Of a stretch of DNA of 64,000 nucleotides, positions 1-9,212 are shown in pieces. The first letter of the stretch is position 1. Every line of letters starts with the position of its first letter. Below the pieces are notes generated by a model. The model did not search any database. It saw nothing but the letters and a program-made list of their open reading frames with translations, and was not told the DNA's origin. Origin of the DNA: CAIVVT01 sp963823095 (GTDB taxonomy: Bacteria; Acidobacteriota; Terriglobia; Bryobacterales; Bryobacteraceae); the NCBI GenBank assembly GCA_963823095.1, contig CAWGKI010000049.1:558001-622000 (forward strand). The letters run 5' to 3'. A program made the position numbers and the translations under genes.

Positions 1-451
1 CCTTGAAACGCACGCGCGGTCCGAACTTTTCCGTGGTGCGATTCTCCCAGCCGCCTACCGCGATCATCTGGCCGTACTCCTTCCACTGCGGAAACGAGTT
101 GTCCGCGGCGTGATAGGACACGAAGCCGCCGCCGTTTCGAACGAAGGTCTCGAAGGCCGTTTGCGTTTCCACCGGCCACGCTTCGCCGTTGTAGTTCGAA
201 ACCACCACGGCGAACTTGGAGAAATCGGGTTTGAACCCGCTCATGTCCTGGCCCTTGGCCGGCGCTGTTGCGACCTCAACCGCAAATCGCCCGCTTTCTT
301 CCAGGAGCTTTTTCAATACGGGCGTCGTTTCCTTCCAGGCGTGATTGTTCTGCCCGTCGACGATCAGGACCTTCAGCGGGGGCGCCGCGGAAGCGAGCGA
401 TTGGATCAAACACAGCGCGGCGGCGGGGAGGAGAGATATTCGGATATTCAT
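1..451 (-). CDS. ThuA-like domain protein, secreted, 3' end cut by window edge
   Basis: The reverse-strand frame opens with ATG at 451 and a signal peptide ending about SLASA, then a segment beginning PLKVLIVDGQNNHAWKET, which is typical of the ThuA-like (class I amidotransferase-like) fold. Later motifs such as FAVVVSNYNGE and GGGFVSYHAADN also fit that family. ThuA-like proteins of Acidobacteria and Planctomycetes are often encoded with sugar isomerases and oxidoreductases, and the next gene on the same strand is a sugar-isomerase-like protein. About 150 residues are visible; the C-terminus lies outside the window. The exact substrate is unknown. Confidence 0.8.
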   Translation of the reverse strand, partial: MNIRISLLPAAALCLIQSLASAAPPLKVLIVDGQNNHAWKETTPVLKKLLEESGRFAVEVATAPAKGQDMSGFKPDFSKFAVVVSNYNGEAWPVETQTAFETFVRNGGGFVSYHAADNSFPQWKEYGQMIAVGGWENRTTEKFGPRVRFK

Positions 452-540
452 GATTGCCTTCTGTAATGTCATATCAGCTTTTGACCCAGGAAGCAGAGGT
501 CTTCCGTGGGGATCGCCGCGGCGCGAATCTATTTGTGGCT

Positions 541-1458
541 CTATAGCCGCTCGACCAGCTTGAGCAGAGCTGTGAGAGACACTCGAGTTGCCGCGGCTTT
601 TCCATCCGGATGCTTATAGTGCGTTTCCAGCGTGAACGCGCCCTTGTAGCCGCTCTTGAGTAGAGCCCGCATCTGTCCCAGGTTGTTGAACTCGCCGTCA
701 CCCACCGCGCACCACTCCACCTTGCCGTCGGGCGTGTGCCGGTAGTCGCGCAAATGAACATGGAAGATACGCGCGGGGTCGAGCAAGCGGTAGCCGTCCG
801 GGAAGGAAATCTCTCCGTCTTTCCCCGCGTTGTTGGGATCCCAGGTCAGCCCAACCGCGTCGTCCTGAACGTTCTTGAGGAGCTGTGCGGCCGTCGCGGC
901 GCGGAGAACGTAGCTGCCTTCCAGGTTCTCGACGGCGAGGCGTACGCCACCCTTCCTGGCCCGCCTGGCCGCCTCTTTGAGCAACTCGTAAATGCGGGGC
1001 AGGGCACTCGCGTCGGGCGTCTCGCCCTGCTTGTAAGTGAAAGCAAATGTGCGCAGGCAGTCCGTGCCGAGGATGTGGGCGCGCTCGATGGCGGCGTCCA
1101 GCAGGGCCCATTCTTTGTCGAGCGCCGCCTGCCCCTCGGGAGTATGCGCCGGGAGTTGCCCGCGGAAGAAGGCGGTACCCAGAACGGCTGTCTTCACCTG
1201 GTTGGCGTCCAGAATCGCGCGCGCTTCGCGCACTCGTTCCACCGGCTGAGCCGTGTTGTATTTGCCCCAGATGGATCGCAGGTCCGCCCAGCCGACGCCG
1301 AAGCCGTTCAGAAAACGGGCCGCGGTCTCGACGTCTTCGTCGATCTCATCCGTGACTACGCCGAGCCGGACTTGTTGGAGCGTCGCGCCGAATACGGCGT
1401 TCCAGCCTGTGGGAATAGCACTTGCGGTAACGAGAAAGCGCCGACGGTTCAAGGGCAT
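541..1458 (-). CDS. Sugar phosphate isomerase/epimerase (xylose isomerase-like TIM barrel)
   Basis: The 305-residue protein starts with RRRFLVTASA, a Tat-like or Sec export signal, and continues into an AP-endonuclease-2/xylose-isomerase-like TIM barrel. Recognisable pieces are VRLGVVTDEIDED (first strand), LAVENLEGSYV (metal-ligand Glu strand), GLTWDPNNAG, IFHVHLRDYRH and FTLETHYKHPDG near the end, carrying the Glu, Asp and His residues that bind the metal in this family. The family isomerises or epimerises sugars, inositols or keto-sugars. It lies 90 bp upstream of the ThuA-like gene on the same strand, so the two may be co-transcribed in sugar catabolism. The precise substrate cannot be read from sequence. 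Confidence 0.85.
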   Translation of the reverse strand: MPLNRRRFLVTASAIPTGWNAVFGATLQQVRLGVVTDEIDEDVETAARFLNGFGVGWADLRSIWGKYNTAQPVERVREARAILDANQVKTAVLGTAFFRGQLPAHTPEGQAALDKEWALLDAAIERAHILGTDCLRTFAFTYKQGETPDASALPRIYELLKEAARRARKGGVRLAVENLEGSYVLRAATAAQLLKNVQDDAVGLTWDPNNAGKDGEISFPDGYRLLDPARIFHVHLRDYRHTPDGKVEWCAVGDGEFNNLGQMRALLKSGYKGAFTLETHYKHPDGKAAATRVSLTALLKLVERL

Positions 1459-1688
1459 CTTCAGGCGAGTCTATTGCGTCGGAGCGGCGATGCGCAACGC
1501 AGGGTGCCGCGCGAAACCTGCCGCTAAAGATCCTGTATAAAAATATCGAACCTATCGAACGACGCTGACGTCTCCCTGCTGCTATCATTGCAGTGCTGTA
1601 GTTCCCGGGTGAAGACCAACCCATTCCCCCGCACATTTCGTCGAGCGCGACCCGTCGTCGAGCAAACCAACGAGGAGAATTCCGGACC

Positions 1689-3233
1689 GTGCGTGTTCAT
1701 CTGGTCAACCCAAGCGATGTGGCTTTCGGAGTCGGCGTCATTACGCCGCGCTGGATGTATGTTCTGGCGGCCGCGACGCCGCTGGGCTATGGCGATCCAA
1801 TTGTCACCGACGAAACCTTAGAAACACTGGACCTGACCGGCATTCAACCGGGCGACGTGGTCGGAATTGGTATCCATACGGCCAATGCCTTTCGAGGTTT
1901 TGAGGTCGGCCGGCTGGCACGCGAGCGGGGAGCATGGGTCGTCTTTGGCGGGATTCACGCCACTCTATATCCGGAGGAAGCGCTGGAGTTCGGCGCCGCG
2001 CACGCGGTGGTAAAGGGCGACGGCGACAGCATCTGGAAGCACGTCCTCGCGGACTGCGAAGCCGGGAACCTGCAGCAGATCTATGACGGCGGCAAGATCG
2101 GCGGCTCGGAGTTCCTGGGCGCGCGCTGGGACCTGCTGCCGAAGAAAAGCTACATGTGGGCCTCGGTGCAGACCGTGCGAGGGTGCCCGAAGCATTGCTC
2201 GTTCTGCTCAGTCTGGCGCACCGATGGTCAGAAGCCGCGTCAACGCTCGAACGAGCTGGTGATTCGCGAGATTGTCCAGTTACGGCGCATGGGATTCCGT
2301 TTCATCGCGCTGGCCGACGACAACTTTTACCCCGTCACGCTCACCGATATCGCCCAGGCCGAACGCCAGGGCAATCAGGAAAGGGTGGCCGAGTTGCGCG
2401 CCATGCGCGGCGAACGCTTCGACCTGATGGAGCGTCTGGCGGCACTGCCGTCCGACACCGTGCTTTACACGCAAATTACGATGGAGTCGGCGGAGGATCC
2501 GAAATTCCTGGACGCCATGAAGAGAGCCCATATCCTGGGCGCACTGGTAGGCGTGGAATCGGTGACAAAGGAAGGGTTGAAGGCGGTCTTCAAGGATTTC
2601 AACGAAACCGGAGAAAACCTGGCCGCGCGGCTGCGCACGTTCCGCGAGCACGGCATTCACGTCTTGGGCTCTTTCATCTTTGGACTCTCTTCGGACCGGC
2701 CGGACACGTTCGACGCGACGGCCGCGTTGGCCTCGGCTGCGAGACTCACGTTCGCGCAGTTCGTTACGATGACGCCATATCCGGGCACGGTGGATTTCGA
2801 GCATTGGGAGAAGGAACTGGCGGCGGGCGGAGGAGTGCCGAAGATCGACGGCGTTCCCATTACGCGCTATTGGCGGCTTCCCTGGCATCGCCGTCCCAGG
2901 CTTTGGGCGACGCATAGCACCATGACGCAGGAAGAGATTCGCACGCGAACGCAAGGCGTATGGGACCGTTTCTACAGCTTCGGGGAGATCTGGAAACGCT
3001 CGGATTGCGTGAAGTCGCTGAAGGCCCGGCTGGCCTTTGTGTTGATCTCGAAGCTCTATCGCGCAATGTACGCGAACACCGGCATAGCCACGGATAGTGC
3101 GCGGCGCAAGAGCGCCAGCAAATCGGCGCGCTTCTTCGCGAAGGCCGCGCGCGGTTTGTTCGCGGGCAAGCCGATGCCCGATCTGGTGGAACCGGGCGTG
3201 ATTGCCGATCCGTTGCCGGTATTGGGGCAGTAG
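1689..3233 (+). CDS. B12-binding domain radical SAM protein
   Basis: The GTG start at 1689 follows a purine-rich GAGGAG about 12 bases upstream. The N-terminal ~150 residues look like a cobalamin-binding Rossmann domain (MRVHLVNPSDVAFG, VVGIGIHTANAFRG, VVFGGIHATLYPEEAL). The [4Fe-4S] motif of the radical SAM core is CPKHCSFC at about residue 167, within RGCPKHCSFCSVW. The barrel continues through FIALADDNFYP, ALVGVESVTKEGL and HVLGSFIFGL. Length (514 residues) and layout match the family that includes the hopanoid enzymes HpnJ/HpnP and many natural-product methylases. No hopanoid genes are next to it, so the substrate is open. Confidence 0.88.
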   Translation: MRVHLVNPSDVAFGVGVITPRWMYVLAAATPLGYGDPIVTDETLETLDLTGIQPGDVVGIGIHTANAFRGFEVGRLARERGAWVVFGGIHATLYPEEALEFGAAHAVVKGDGDSIWKHVLADCEAGNLQQIYDGGKIGGSEFLGARWDLLPKKSYMWASVQTVRGCPKHCSFCSVWRTDGQKPRQRSNELVIREIVQLRRMGFRFIALADDNFYPVTLTDIAQAERQGNQERVAELRAMRGERFDLMERLAALPSDTVLYTQITMESAEDPKFLDAMKRAHILGALVGVESVTKEGLKAVFKDFNETGENLAARLRTFREHGIHVLGSFIFGLSSDRPDTFDATAALASAARLTFAQFVTMTPYPGTVDFEHWEKELAAGGGVPKIDGVPITRYWRLPWHRRPRLWATHSTMTQEEIRTRTQGVWDRFYSFGEIWKRSDCVKSLKARLAFVLISKLYRAMYANTGIATDSARRKSASKSARFFAKAARGLFAGKPMPDLVEPGVIADPLPVLGQ

Positions 3234-3329
3234 CGGCCGCTGGAAGATCGGACATTTCGCGTAGTGGTGCTTCAATCCGCGCACCATCCACGCCTGCCTC
3301 ACCACGCCCTGGTGGTACGCTGACGATTC

Positions 3330-4253
3330 ATGCTGCCATTCCAAGCCGCGGCGGTCTCGCTCATGATCTCGGCCGCTCCCGCGTGTTTCGCCGCCGAGCC
3401 GCCGGCTCCCGTTCGAATCGTCTTCGTCGGTGACATCATGCTCGACGGAGGGCCGGGTCACATCGTGACCAATGCCGGCGACCCATTCGCCGCCGTTGCG
3501 CCGCTGCTGCGCGATGCCGATCTCACCATCGGCAACCTGGAGTGCGCCATCACCAGGCACGGTCACGCCGTGGACAAGCCCTACACGTTCAAAGGCCCGC
3601 GGAGTGCGCTGCCGCTGCTCAAGAAGTACTTTTCGGCTGTCTCCCTGGCCAATAACCACTCCGGCGATTGGGGCAGGTTGGGCTTCGCCGATGAGCTGAC
3701 GCTGCTTCAGGAGGCTGGCCTGCCATTTTTCGGCGGCGGCGCGAACCTGCGCGAAGCTCACCGGCCACTGGTGCTGACCGCGAATGGCCGGCGCGTGGCG
3801 CTGCTCGGGTACAACGATTTCCCGCCTCGAAGTTTCGCCGCGAAACGCAATGCGCCGGGCACGGCCTGGCTGGTTGAAAAAGACGTCGTGCGCGACATTC
3901 GCAGCGCCAGGCAAGAGGCGGACACGGTGATCTTGTTTCTTCATTGGGGCGAGGAATTGGAAGAGACGCCGCTCCCTGAACAGCAGGCGCTCGCGCGGCG
4001 TCTCATCGACGCGGGCGCGGACGCTATCATCGGAGCCCACCCGCACGTGACCCAGACCGTCGATTGGTACAAGGACCGGCCCATCGTTTACAGTCTCGGC
4101 AATTTCCTTTTCGACTACTTCCCCACGGACCCGCCGGTCTGGAAGGGATGGATCGTCAAGCTGACCTTCGGCGTCGATGCCGCTCCCAAGTTCGAGAAGT
4201 TCACCGTCGAACTCGATCCGGCCGGAGCGCCCCACCTCGCCGAAGGCCGGTGA
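3330..4253 (+). CDS. CapA family protein (metallophosphatase-like)
   Basis: A cleavable signal peptide (residues 1-22, ending CFAAE) precedes a CapA/PgsA-type domain. Diagnostic motifs in order are FVGDIMLDGG, TIGNLECAIT, SLANNHSGDWG, FLHWGEELEETP, IIGAHPHVTQ and VYSLGNFLFDYF; the Asp, Asn and His residues form the dinuclear metal site in this calcineurin-like family. CapA proteins were named for poly-gamma-glutamate capsule synthesis, but most homologues are uncharacterised exported proteins. No capB or capC gene is nearby, so a role in capsule synthesis is not supported here. The 307-residue length is normal. Confidence 0.87.
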   Translation: MLPFQAAAVSLMISAAPACFAAEPPAPVRIVFVGDIMLDGGPGHIVTNAGDPFAAVAPLLRDADLTIGNLECAITRHGHAVDKPYTFKGPRSALPLLKKYFSAVSLANNHSGDWGRLGFADELTLLQEAGLPFFGGGANLREAHRPLVLTANGRRVALLGYNDFPPRSFAAKRNAPGTAWLVEKDVVRDIRSARQEADTVILFLHWGEELEETPLPEQQALARRLIDAGADAIIGAHPHVTQTVDWYKDRPIVYSLGNFLFDYFPTDPPVWKGWIVKLTFGVDAAPKFEKFTVELDPAGAPHLAEGR

Positions 4254-4331
4254 GCGGAGTCGCGGAGCGGTAGTCGGACCATAGTCGATCCACCTCGCGG
4301 CCATTGACAGTACCTCCGCTGGAGTGAGGGA

Positions 4332-6446
4332 ATGACTTCAGTGACCACTGCTCGACTAGAGTTGCTCTCGATGCTCTCCTCGGATTTCGAGATCAACAGG
4401 GGTTCGCCCATTCCCTTCGGCGCCACCGTACGCCGCGGAGGCGTCAATTTCGCCATCTTCTCGAAGCACGCGACCGCGGTCACGCTGGTTCTGTTCTTTC
4501 CTGGCGATCGCGAGTCGCTGGTGGAGTTCCCGCTCGATCCGCGCATCAATCGAACGGGCGACGTCTGGCACGCGTTTCTGCAAGGCCTCAATCCAGGGAT
4601 CCACTACGCGTTTCGCATGGATCGCGTACCCAACGAGAACCCGCTCATCTATCGCTTCGAGTACGGCAACACGCTGCTCGATCCCTATGCGCGGTCACTT
4701 TCCGCTCGTGCTCCATGGGGCGTCCCAGCCGCGGACCGCGCGCCGCGCTGCTGCGCGGTGACCGACAGCCGCTTCAATTGGGAATTCGATCAGCCCTTGA
4801 ACATTCCGTTAGCCGACAGCGTGATCTATGAAGCGCATGTCCGCGGCTTCACGCGCCATCCCTCCTCGGGAGTCGAAAAGCCGGGGACATTCTCGGGATT
4901 GATCGAGAAGATTCCGTATCTTCAATCGCTGGGTGTGACGGCCGTCGAACTGCTCCCGATCTACGAGTTCGAAGAGTGTGGCAACGTTCTTACGGATCCC
5001 GCCACGGGCGCCCGGTTGTACGACTATTGGGGTTACAATCCCATCTCGTTCTTCGTACCGAACGCGGCCTATTCAACGATGCCGGGAGACTCCGGACCGC
5101 TCGACGAGTTCAAGACACTCGTCAAGCGGCTGCACGCGGCGGGCATCGAAGTCATCCTCGACGTCGTCTTCAACCACACTGCCGAGGGCGACGAGACCGG
5201 TCCGACGCATTCGTTCCGTGGAATCGACAATCCGACTTACTACACGCTGAATCGCGCTACGGGCGAATACCTGAATTACTCGGGCTGCGGCAATACGTTG
5301 AACTGCAACCATCCGGTGGTCCGCGATCTGGTCTGCGAGGCCCTGCGTTATTGGGTGACCGAGATGCACGTGGACGGCTTCCGCTTCGACCTCGCTTCCA
5401 TTCTTGGGCGGGGACAAGACGGAGCGGTGCTCGCCAACCCGCCGCTGCTGGAGCATCTGGCCTACGATCCGGTGCTGGCTCAAACGAAGCTGATCGCCGA
5501 AGCCTGGGACGCGGCGGGGCTGTACCAGGTGGGCTCGTTTCCGGCCTGGGGGCGCTGGGCCGAGTGGAACGGACGTTACCGCGACGATCTCCGCAGATAC
5601 GTTCGCGGAGAGGCGGGCATGGTGTCGGCACTCGCCACGCGGCTTCTGGGCAGCGCGGATTTGTACATGATGAACGACCGGGAGCCTTGGCACAGCATCA
5701 ATTTCGTCACCTGTCACGATGGCTTCACTCTCGCCGATCTGGTGTCCTATGACGTCAAACACAATGAGGCCAACGGAGAGAAGAATCGCGACGGACTGAA
5801 CGAGAACCTGAGTTGGAACTGCGGCGTGGAAGGACCGACGGACGATCCCGCCGTGCTCTCTTTGCGCTCGCGCCAGGAACGTAACTTCGCCACGCTGCTG
5901 ATGCTGTCGCATGGCGTTCCGATGTTTCGCTCAGGCGATGAAGTGGGACGGTCGCAACGCGGAAACAACAATGCGTATTGCCAGGACAACGAACAGAATT
6001 GGTTCGACTGGACGTTGACGGAGACGAACGCCGGCCTGCTGCGCTTCTTCCGCCTGTTGATCGGGTTTCGCGCGGAACATCCGATTCTGCGGCGCGAGAC
6101 CTTCGCGTCGTCCGAGGAGGATTCGCTGCAGCCGTGCGTGGAATGGCACGGCGTCGCGCTGCATCAACCCGACTGGTCGCAAGATTCGCGCAGTCTGGCG
6201 GCGCATCTGCATGGCCGGCCGAACGGCTCGCAGGAGCACATCTATGTGATCTCGAATGCGCATTGGGATGCGCATGAATTCGAGCTGCCGGTGGTCTCCG
6301 GCTGGCGCTGGGTTCGTGTAGTGGATACCAGTCTTGAGTCACCGGACGACATCGCTGAGCCGGGCAGGGAAGAAGCGCTGCCGAATCCGCGGCGGTATGC
6401 CGTGGGTCCGCGATGCACTGTCGTGCTGATGGGCCAGCCGTCATAG
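4332..6446 (+). CDS. glgX: Glycogen debranching enzyme GlgX (isoamylase type)
   Basis: This 704-residue GH13 protein starts with a CBM48-type domain (GSPIPFGATVRRGGVNFAIF) and then the amylase barrel. The four conserved regions are present: VILDVVFNHTAEG, DGFRFDLAS with the nucleophile Asp near residue 353, LIAEAWD with the acid Glu near 390, and FVTCHDGFTL with the third Asp near 463. The C-terminal beta domain carries HGVPMFRSGDEVGRSQRGNNN, typical of GlgX/TreX. It hydrolyses alpha-1,6 branches of limit dextrins in the cytoplasm. It stands alone here, 78 bp after the CapA-like gene, without other glycogen genes. No signal peptide is seen. Confidence 0.95.
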   Translation: MTSVTTARLELLSMLSSDFEINRGSPIPFGATVRRGGVNFAIFSKHATAVTLVLFFPGDRESLVEFPLDPRINRTGDVWHAFLQGLNPGIHYAFRMDRVPNENPLIYRFEYGNTLLDPYARSLSARAPWGVPAADRAPRCCAVTDSRFNWEFDQPLNIPLADSVIYEAHVRGFTRHPSSGVEKPGTFSGLIEKIPYLQSLGVTAVELLPIYEFEECGNVLTDPATGARLYDYWGYNPISFFVPNAAYSTMPGDSGPLDEFKTLVKRLHAAGIEVILDVVFNHTAEGDETGPTHSFRGIDNPTYYTLNRATGEYLNYSGCGNTLNCNHPVVRDLVCEALRYWVTEMHVDGFRFDLASILGRGQDGAVLANPPLLEHLAYDPVLAQTKLIAEAWDAAGLYQVGSFPAWGRWAEWNGRYRDDLRRYVRGEAGMVSALATRLLGSADLYMMNDREPWHSINFVTCHDGFTLADLVSYDVKHNEANGEKNRDGLNENLSWNCGVEGPTDDPAVLSLRSRQERNFATLLMLSHGVPMFRSGDEVGRSQRGNNNAYCQDNEQNWFDWTLTETNAGLLRFFRLLIGFRAEHPILRRETFASSEEDSLQPCVEWHGVALHQPDWSQDSRSLAAHLHGRPNGSQEHIYVISNAHWDAHEFELPVVSGWRWVRVVDTSLESPDDIAEPGREEALPNPRRYAVGPRCTVVLMGQPS

Positions 6447-6449
6447 ATC

Positions 6450-6550
6450 CCTGGGAACGCCGGTCGCCAGACCGGCTGGCATTCAGCAAGTTTCCGCCAA
6501 CTTGCCGCTCTGGCGGCAATTGAGCCGATCTGGAGATCGGCGTTCCCAGG
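6450..6550. repeat. Palindromic intergenic element, short form, with inverted ends
   Basis: Directly after glgX lies a ~100-bp element. Its left end (from CCTGGGAACGCCGG) is an imperfect inverted copy of its right end (GATCGGCGTTCCCAGG). Each end forms its own hairpin (stems CCGGTC/GACCGG and GCCGATCT/AGATCGGC), and a further hairpin, TTGCCGC...GCGGCAA, lies between them. The same end sequence occurs at 17363-17559 in a longer element, so this is a dispersed family. Confidence 0.8.
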
Positions 6551-6629
6551 AGCGACAACCGTGAGTACTGGCTTCCGTATGGGGCCGCTCTCTGCGTTCC
6601 CACCGCGTTGCAGGGCATGAGGAAATGCC

Positions 6630-7935
6630 ATGTGGAACAATCGTTCTATGCGACCGAAGTTCCGGATTGGCCTCGTGCAGATGGCCTGTTCAACAGACCC
6701 GGCGGAGAATCTTGAAAAGGCCGTCGTCCGCATTCGCGAGGCCGCCGCGCGTGGCGCTCAAATCGTCTGTCTGCAAGAGCTGTTTCGCTCGCAGTATTTT
6801 TGCCGCACGGAAGACGCGGCACTATTCGACCTCGCCGAGCCGATTCCGGGTCCGTCCACCGAGCGTGATCGGCCGCATCGCCAAAGAAACCGGGACCGTC
6901 GTTATTGCCAGTTTGTTCGAGCGGCGCGCCGCCGGGCTCTATCACAACACCGCTGCCGTGCTGAACTCCGACGGCGCGCTGCTGGGCCTGTACCGCAAGA
7001 TGCACATCCCGGACGATCCGCTGTACTACGAGAAGTTCTATTTCACTCCGGGCGATCTGGGCTTCCGCAATTTCGACACGCCGTTCGGGCGCATCGGCGT
7101 GCTGGTCTGTTGGGACCAATGGTATCCCGAGGCGGCGCGGCTGACGGCGATGCAAGGCGCTGACGTGCTGTTTTATCCCACCGCCATTGGCTGGCACCCG
7201 TACGAGAAGGCCGAGCATGGCGCCGCCCAGCTCGCGGCGTGGCAAACGATCCAGCGCTCGCACGCCATCGCGAACGGCATCTACGTCGCGGCGGTGAATC
7301 GCATCGGTTTCGAAGGCGCGCCCGGAGACGACCTCGAGTTTTGGGGACATTCGTTTGTGGCCGATCCGTTTGGCGTCGTCGTCGCGGAGGCGTCGCAGGA
7401 CCAGGAGGAAATCCTGGTTGTGGAGTGCGATCCGGCTCATGCCGAAGAGGTCCGGCGCAACTGGCCGTTCTTCCGCGACCGGCGCGTCGATGCGTTCGGA
7501 CCGCTCACGTCGCGCTGGCTCGGAGAAGAACAAGCATCTCCAAGCGAGAACCCCGTGGCGCTGCAGTTCAGCGTGCAGCGTCGACTGCAGTGGCGCTACC
7601 GCATATGGCGCAGGATTCCGGGCGACGGCCGCGAGAGCCGAGGCAGAACTAATCGGTGCAAAGCCGTGAGCCTCAAACCAGAAGGGAAAGTTTTCTTCTT
7701 GACGTGCCTTAGTGAAAGCGCTTCAGCAACTCGCCCAGCTGCCGCAGGTAGATTCCATCCGAAACGGGATCCAGATGGCTGGTCCCCGGCTCGTAGCCGC
7801 CTTCGGCGAAGTCCTTCCGCTCCGGGAAATATCCGATGTAGCCGTTGGTGTAGCCCATCAGAAACGCGTGGTTTGCGGGGCAGGCGGCCTTCACCTTCTG
7901 CCCGATCGCATGAAACATTTCGCCCGGAAACGTGA
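6630..7935 (+). pseudogene. Carbon-nitrogen hydrolase, N-carbamoylputrescine amidase-like, frameshifted
   Basis: From ATG 6630 (GAGGA seven bases upstream) the frame encodes RIGLVQMACSTDPAEN and IVCLQELFRSQYF with the catalytic Glu. The reading frame breaks at about 6863-6867, after PIPGPSTER, and homology continues in another frame with IGRIAKETGTVVIASLF, LYRKMHIPDDP (catalytic Lys) and VLVCWDQWYPEAAR (catalytic Cys). Restoring two bases (or removing one) rejoins it. The sequence best matches AguB, which converts N-carbamoylputrescine to putrescine. Family homology ends around 7520 with VDAFGPLTSRW, but the frame runs on to a stop at 7935, overlapping the convergent next gene. The tail is probably not native, so a second lesion or a lost stop is likely. 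Confidence 0.75.
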
Positions 7936-9031
7936 CCCACATCAGGTCGCCAATCCGCACCGCCGTCGTAGGCACGGGCACCACTGTTTTCCGGAAGTCC
8001 TGGATCACTTCGCGGTAGGTTCGCGGCAGACCGATCTCCGCGTTGACGACCTCAATCGAGGCGTCGAGACGCGCCGGAGTCAGTGTGTTGTAGACCCGCA
8101 CCACCTCGCGTCCGATCTCTTCGCCCAAGGCCCAGGTCGTCCGGATGTCGTCCGGGTTCCCGTCCAGGCCGCCTACAACGCGCGGGTTGATGTCGCCTGC
8201 TGCGCCCTGCACGAACATGGCTCCGCCGCCGCCCATGCGCGCCTCTACGTACTCCTGCATGCGCCCCATCCACTCGCCCGACAGCTTGGCGTTGCGTCCT
8301 CCGAGGCTGGTGCCATGGCAGGCGTAGTGAATCATCACGACTAGCGGCTTGCCGGCCTCGGTATCGATCCGTACCACCTGCACGGCATCGTCGATAGGAC
8401 CGCCGGGATTGGCTCCCAGTCGCATGACGCCGCCGAACTCGTGCACCATCACCGGCGCGTCGGTCTTGTACTTGCCGAAGGATTGACTGCTGTTGTTCTC
8501 GTCGAAACTGAGATAGGAATCCTTGTCCCGCGGTTGGACCTGACGACGATTCATAGCGATGCGCGAGTGTCCGTCACCCGCGGCGATCCGTACTGGTTGC
8601 AGACCGCGATGGCCTTCTGCGCGGTCGCAATCATAGCCGCCGAAAAATCGCGCTCCCACGTCGTTTTCGCCCTTGGGCCCCGGAGAAGGCGCCGCATGGT
8701 TGTGCTCATCGCCGAGCAGGATATTGCCCACGGGAATCCCGGTTGCCGCTGAGACCCGTTCGCGGAATTCATCGTGGCCGCTGACGCCGATGACGTCGGC
8801 CTCAATGAACAGCGCCTTGCGTGTCCCATCGGAAAAGGCCAGGCAGCGGACGTACAATTTGTCGTTGCCATGCACGCCATCGAACGGGGCGTTGCGCAGG
8901 TCGTAACCGCCCAGGAATAGCGCCTCATGGGGCGTGATATCCGTCTTCGCGAAACCCGCCTGGATGGGATCCGCCCAAGCCTGCCCCCAACCACACAGCG
9001 CCAACACAACAACACCGGCCGCAAGTCTCAT
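7709..9031 (-). CDS. Neutral/alkaline ceramidase-like secreted protein
   Basis: The 440-residue product has a signal peptide (MRLAAGVVVLALCGWGQAWA) and then GFAKTDITPHEALFLGGYD, the opening signature of the neutral/alkaline non-lysosomal ceramidase N-terminal domain. GDEHNHAAPSPG provides His residues resembling the zinc site, and YACHGTSLGGRN and FVQGAAGDINPRV are other conserved blocks. True neutral ceramidases are longer (about 650 residues, with an extra C-terminal domain), so this belongs to the short, uncharacterised branch common in Acidobacteria and Planctomycetes. Hydrolysis of sphingolipid is therefore an inference. The gene is convergent with the broken amidohydrolase gene. Confidence 0.8.
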   Translation of the reverse strand: MRLAAGVVVLALCGWGQAWADPIQAGFAKTDITPHEALFLGGYDLRNAPFDGVHGNDKLYVRCLAFSDGTRKALFIEADVIGVSGHDEFRERVSAATGIPVGNILLGDEHNHAAPSPGPKGENDVGARFFGGYDCDRAEGHRGLQPVRIAAGDGHSRIAMNRRQVQPRDKDSYLSFDENNSSQSFGKYKTDAPVMVHEFGGVMRLGANPGGPIDDAVQVVRIDTEAGKPLVVMIHYACHGTSLGGRNAKLSGEWMGRMQEYVEARMGGGGAMFVQGAAGDINPRVVGGLDGNPDDIRTTWALGEEIGREVVRVYNTLTPARLDASIEVVNAEIGLPRTYREVIQDFRKTVVPVPTTAVRIGDLMWVTFPGEMFHAIGQKVKAACPANHAFLMGYTNGYIGYFPERKDFAEGGYEPGTSHLDPVSDGIYLRQLGELLKRFH

Positions 9032-9212
9032 GCGGGGAGCATATAGCGCTGAGTGACAGGATGCAAATCGGCATCCGCTCCAGGGGCCGAGTTTCTCCTC
9101 CCGTCACACGCGTGACCGAAGTCACTGTCTTCGCCGCCCTCCCATGGGACTCTCAATGTGGATTTAATCTCATGCCACGATTTCGCATATTTGACATAGG
9201 AGTACGACTTCC

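Noticed and set aside
2280..4304. A 674-codon open frame on the minus strand
   Set aside because: It is antisense to the radical SAM and CapA genes, Arg-rich and without domains; a shadow of high GC coding bias.
6625..7935. A single 436-residue protein reading through the amidohydrolase region
   Set aside because: Its N-terminal ~75 and C-terminal ~140 residues are not like the family; the correct N-terminus is in another frame, so it is a frameshift artefact.
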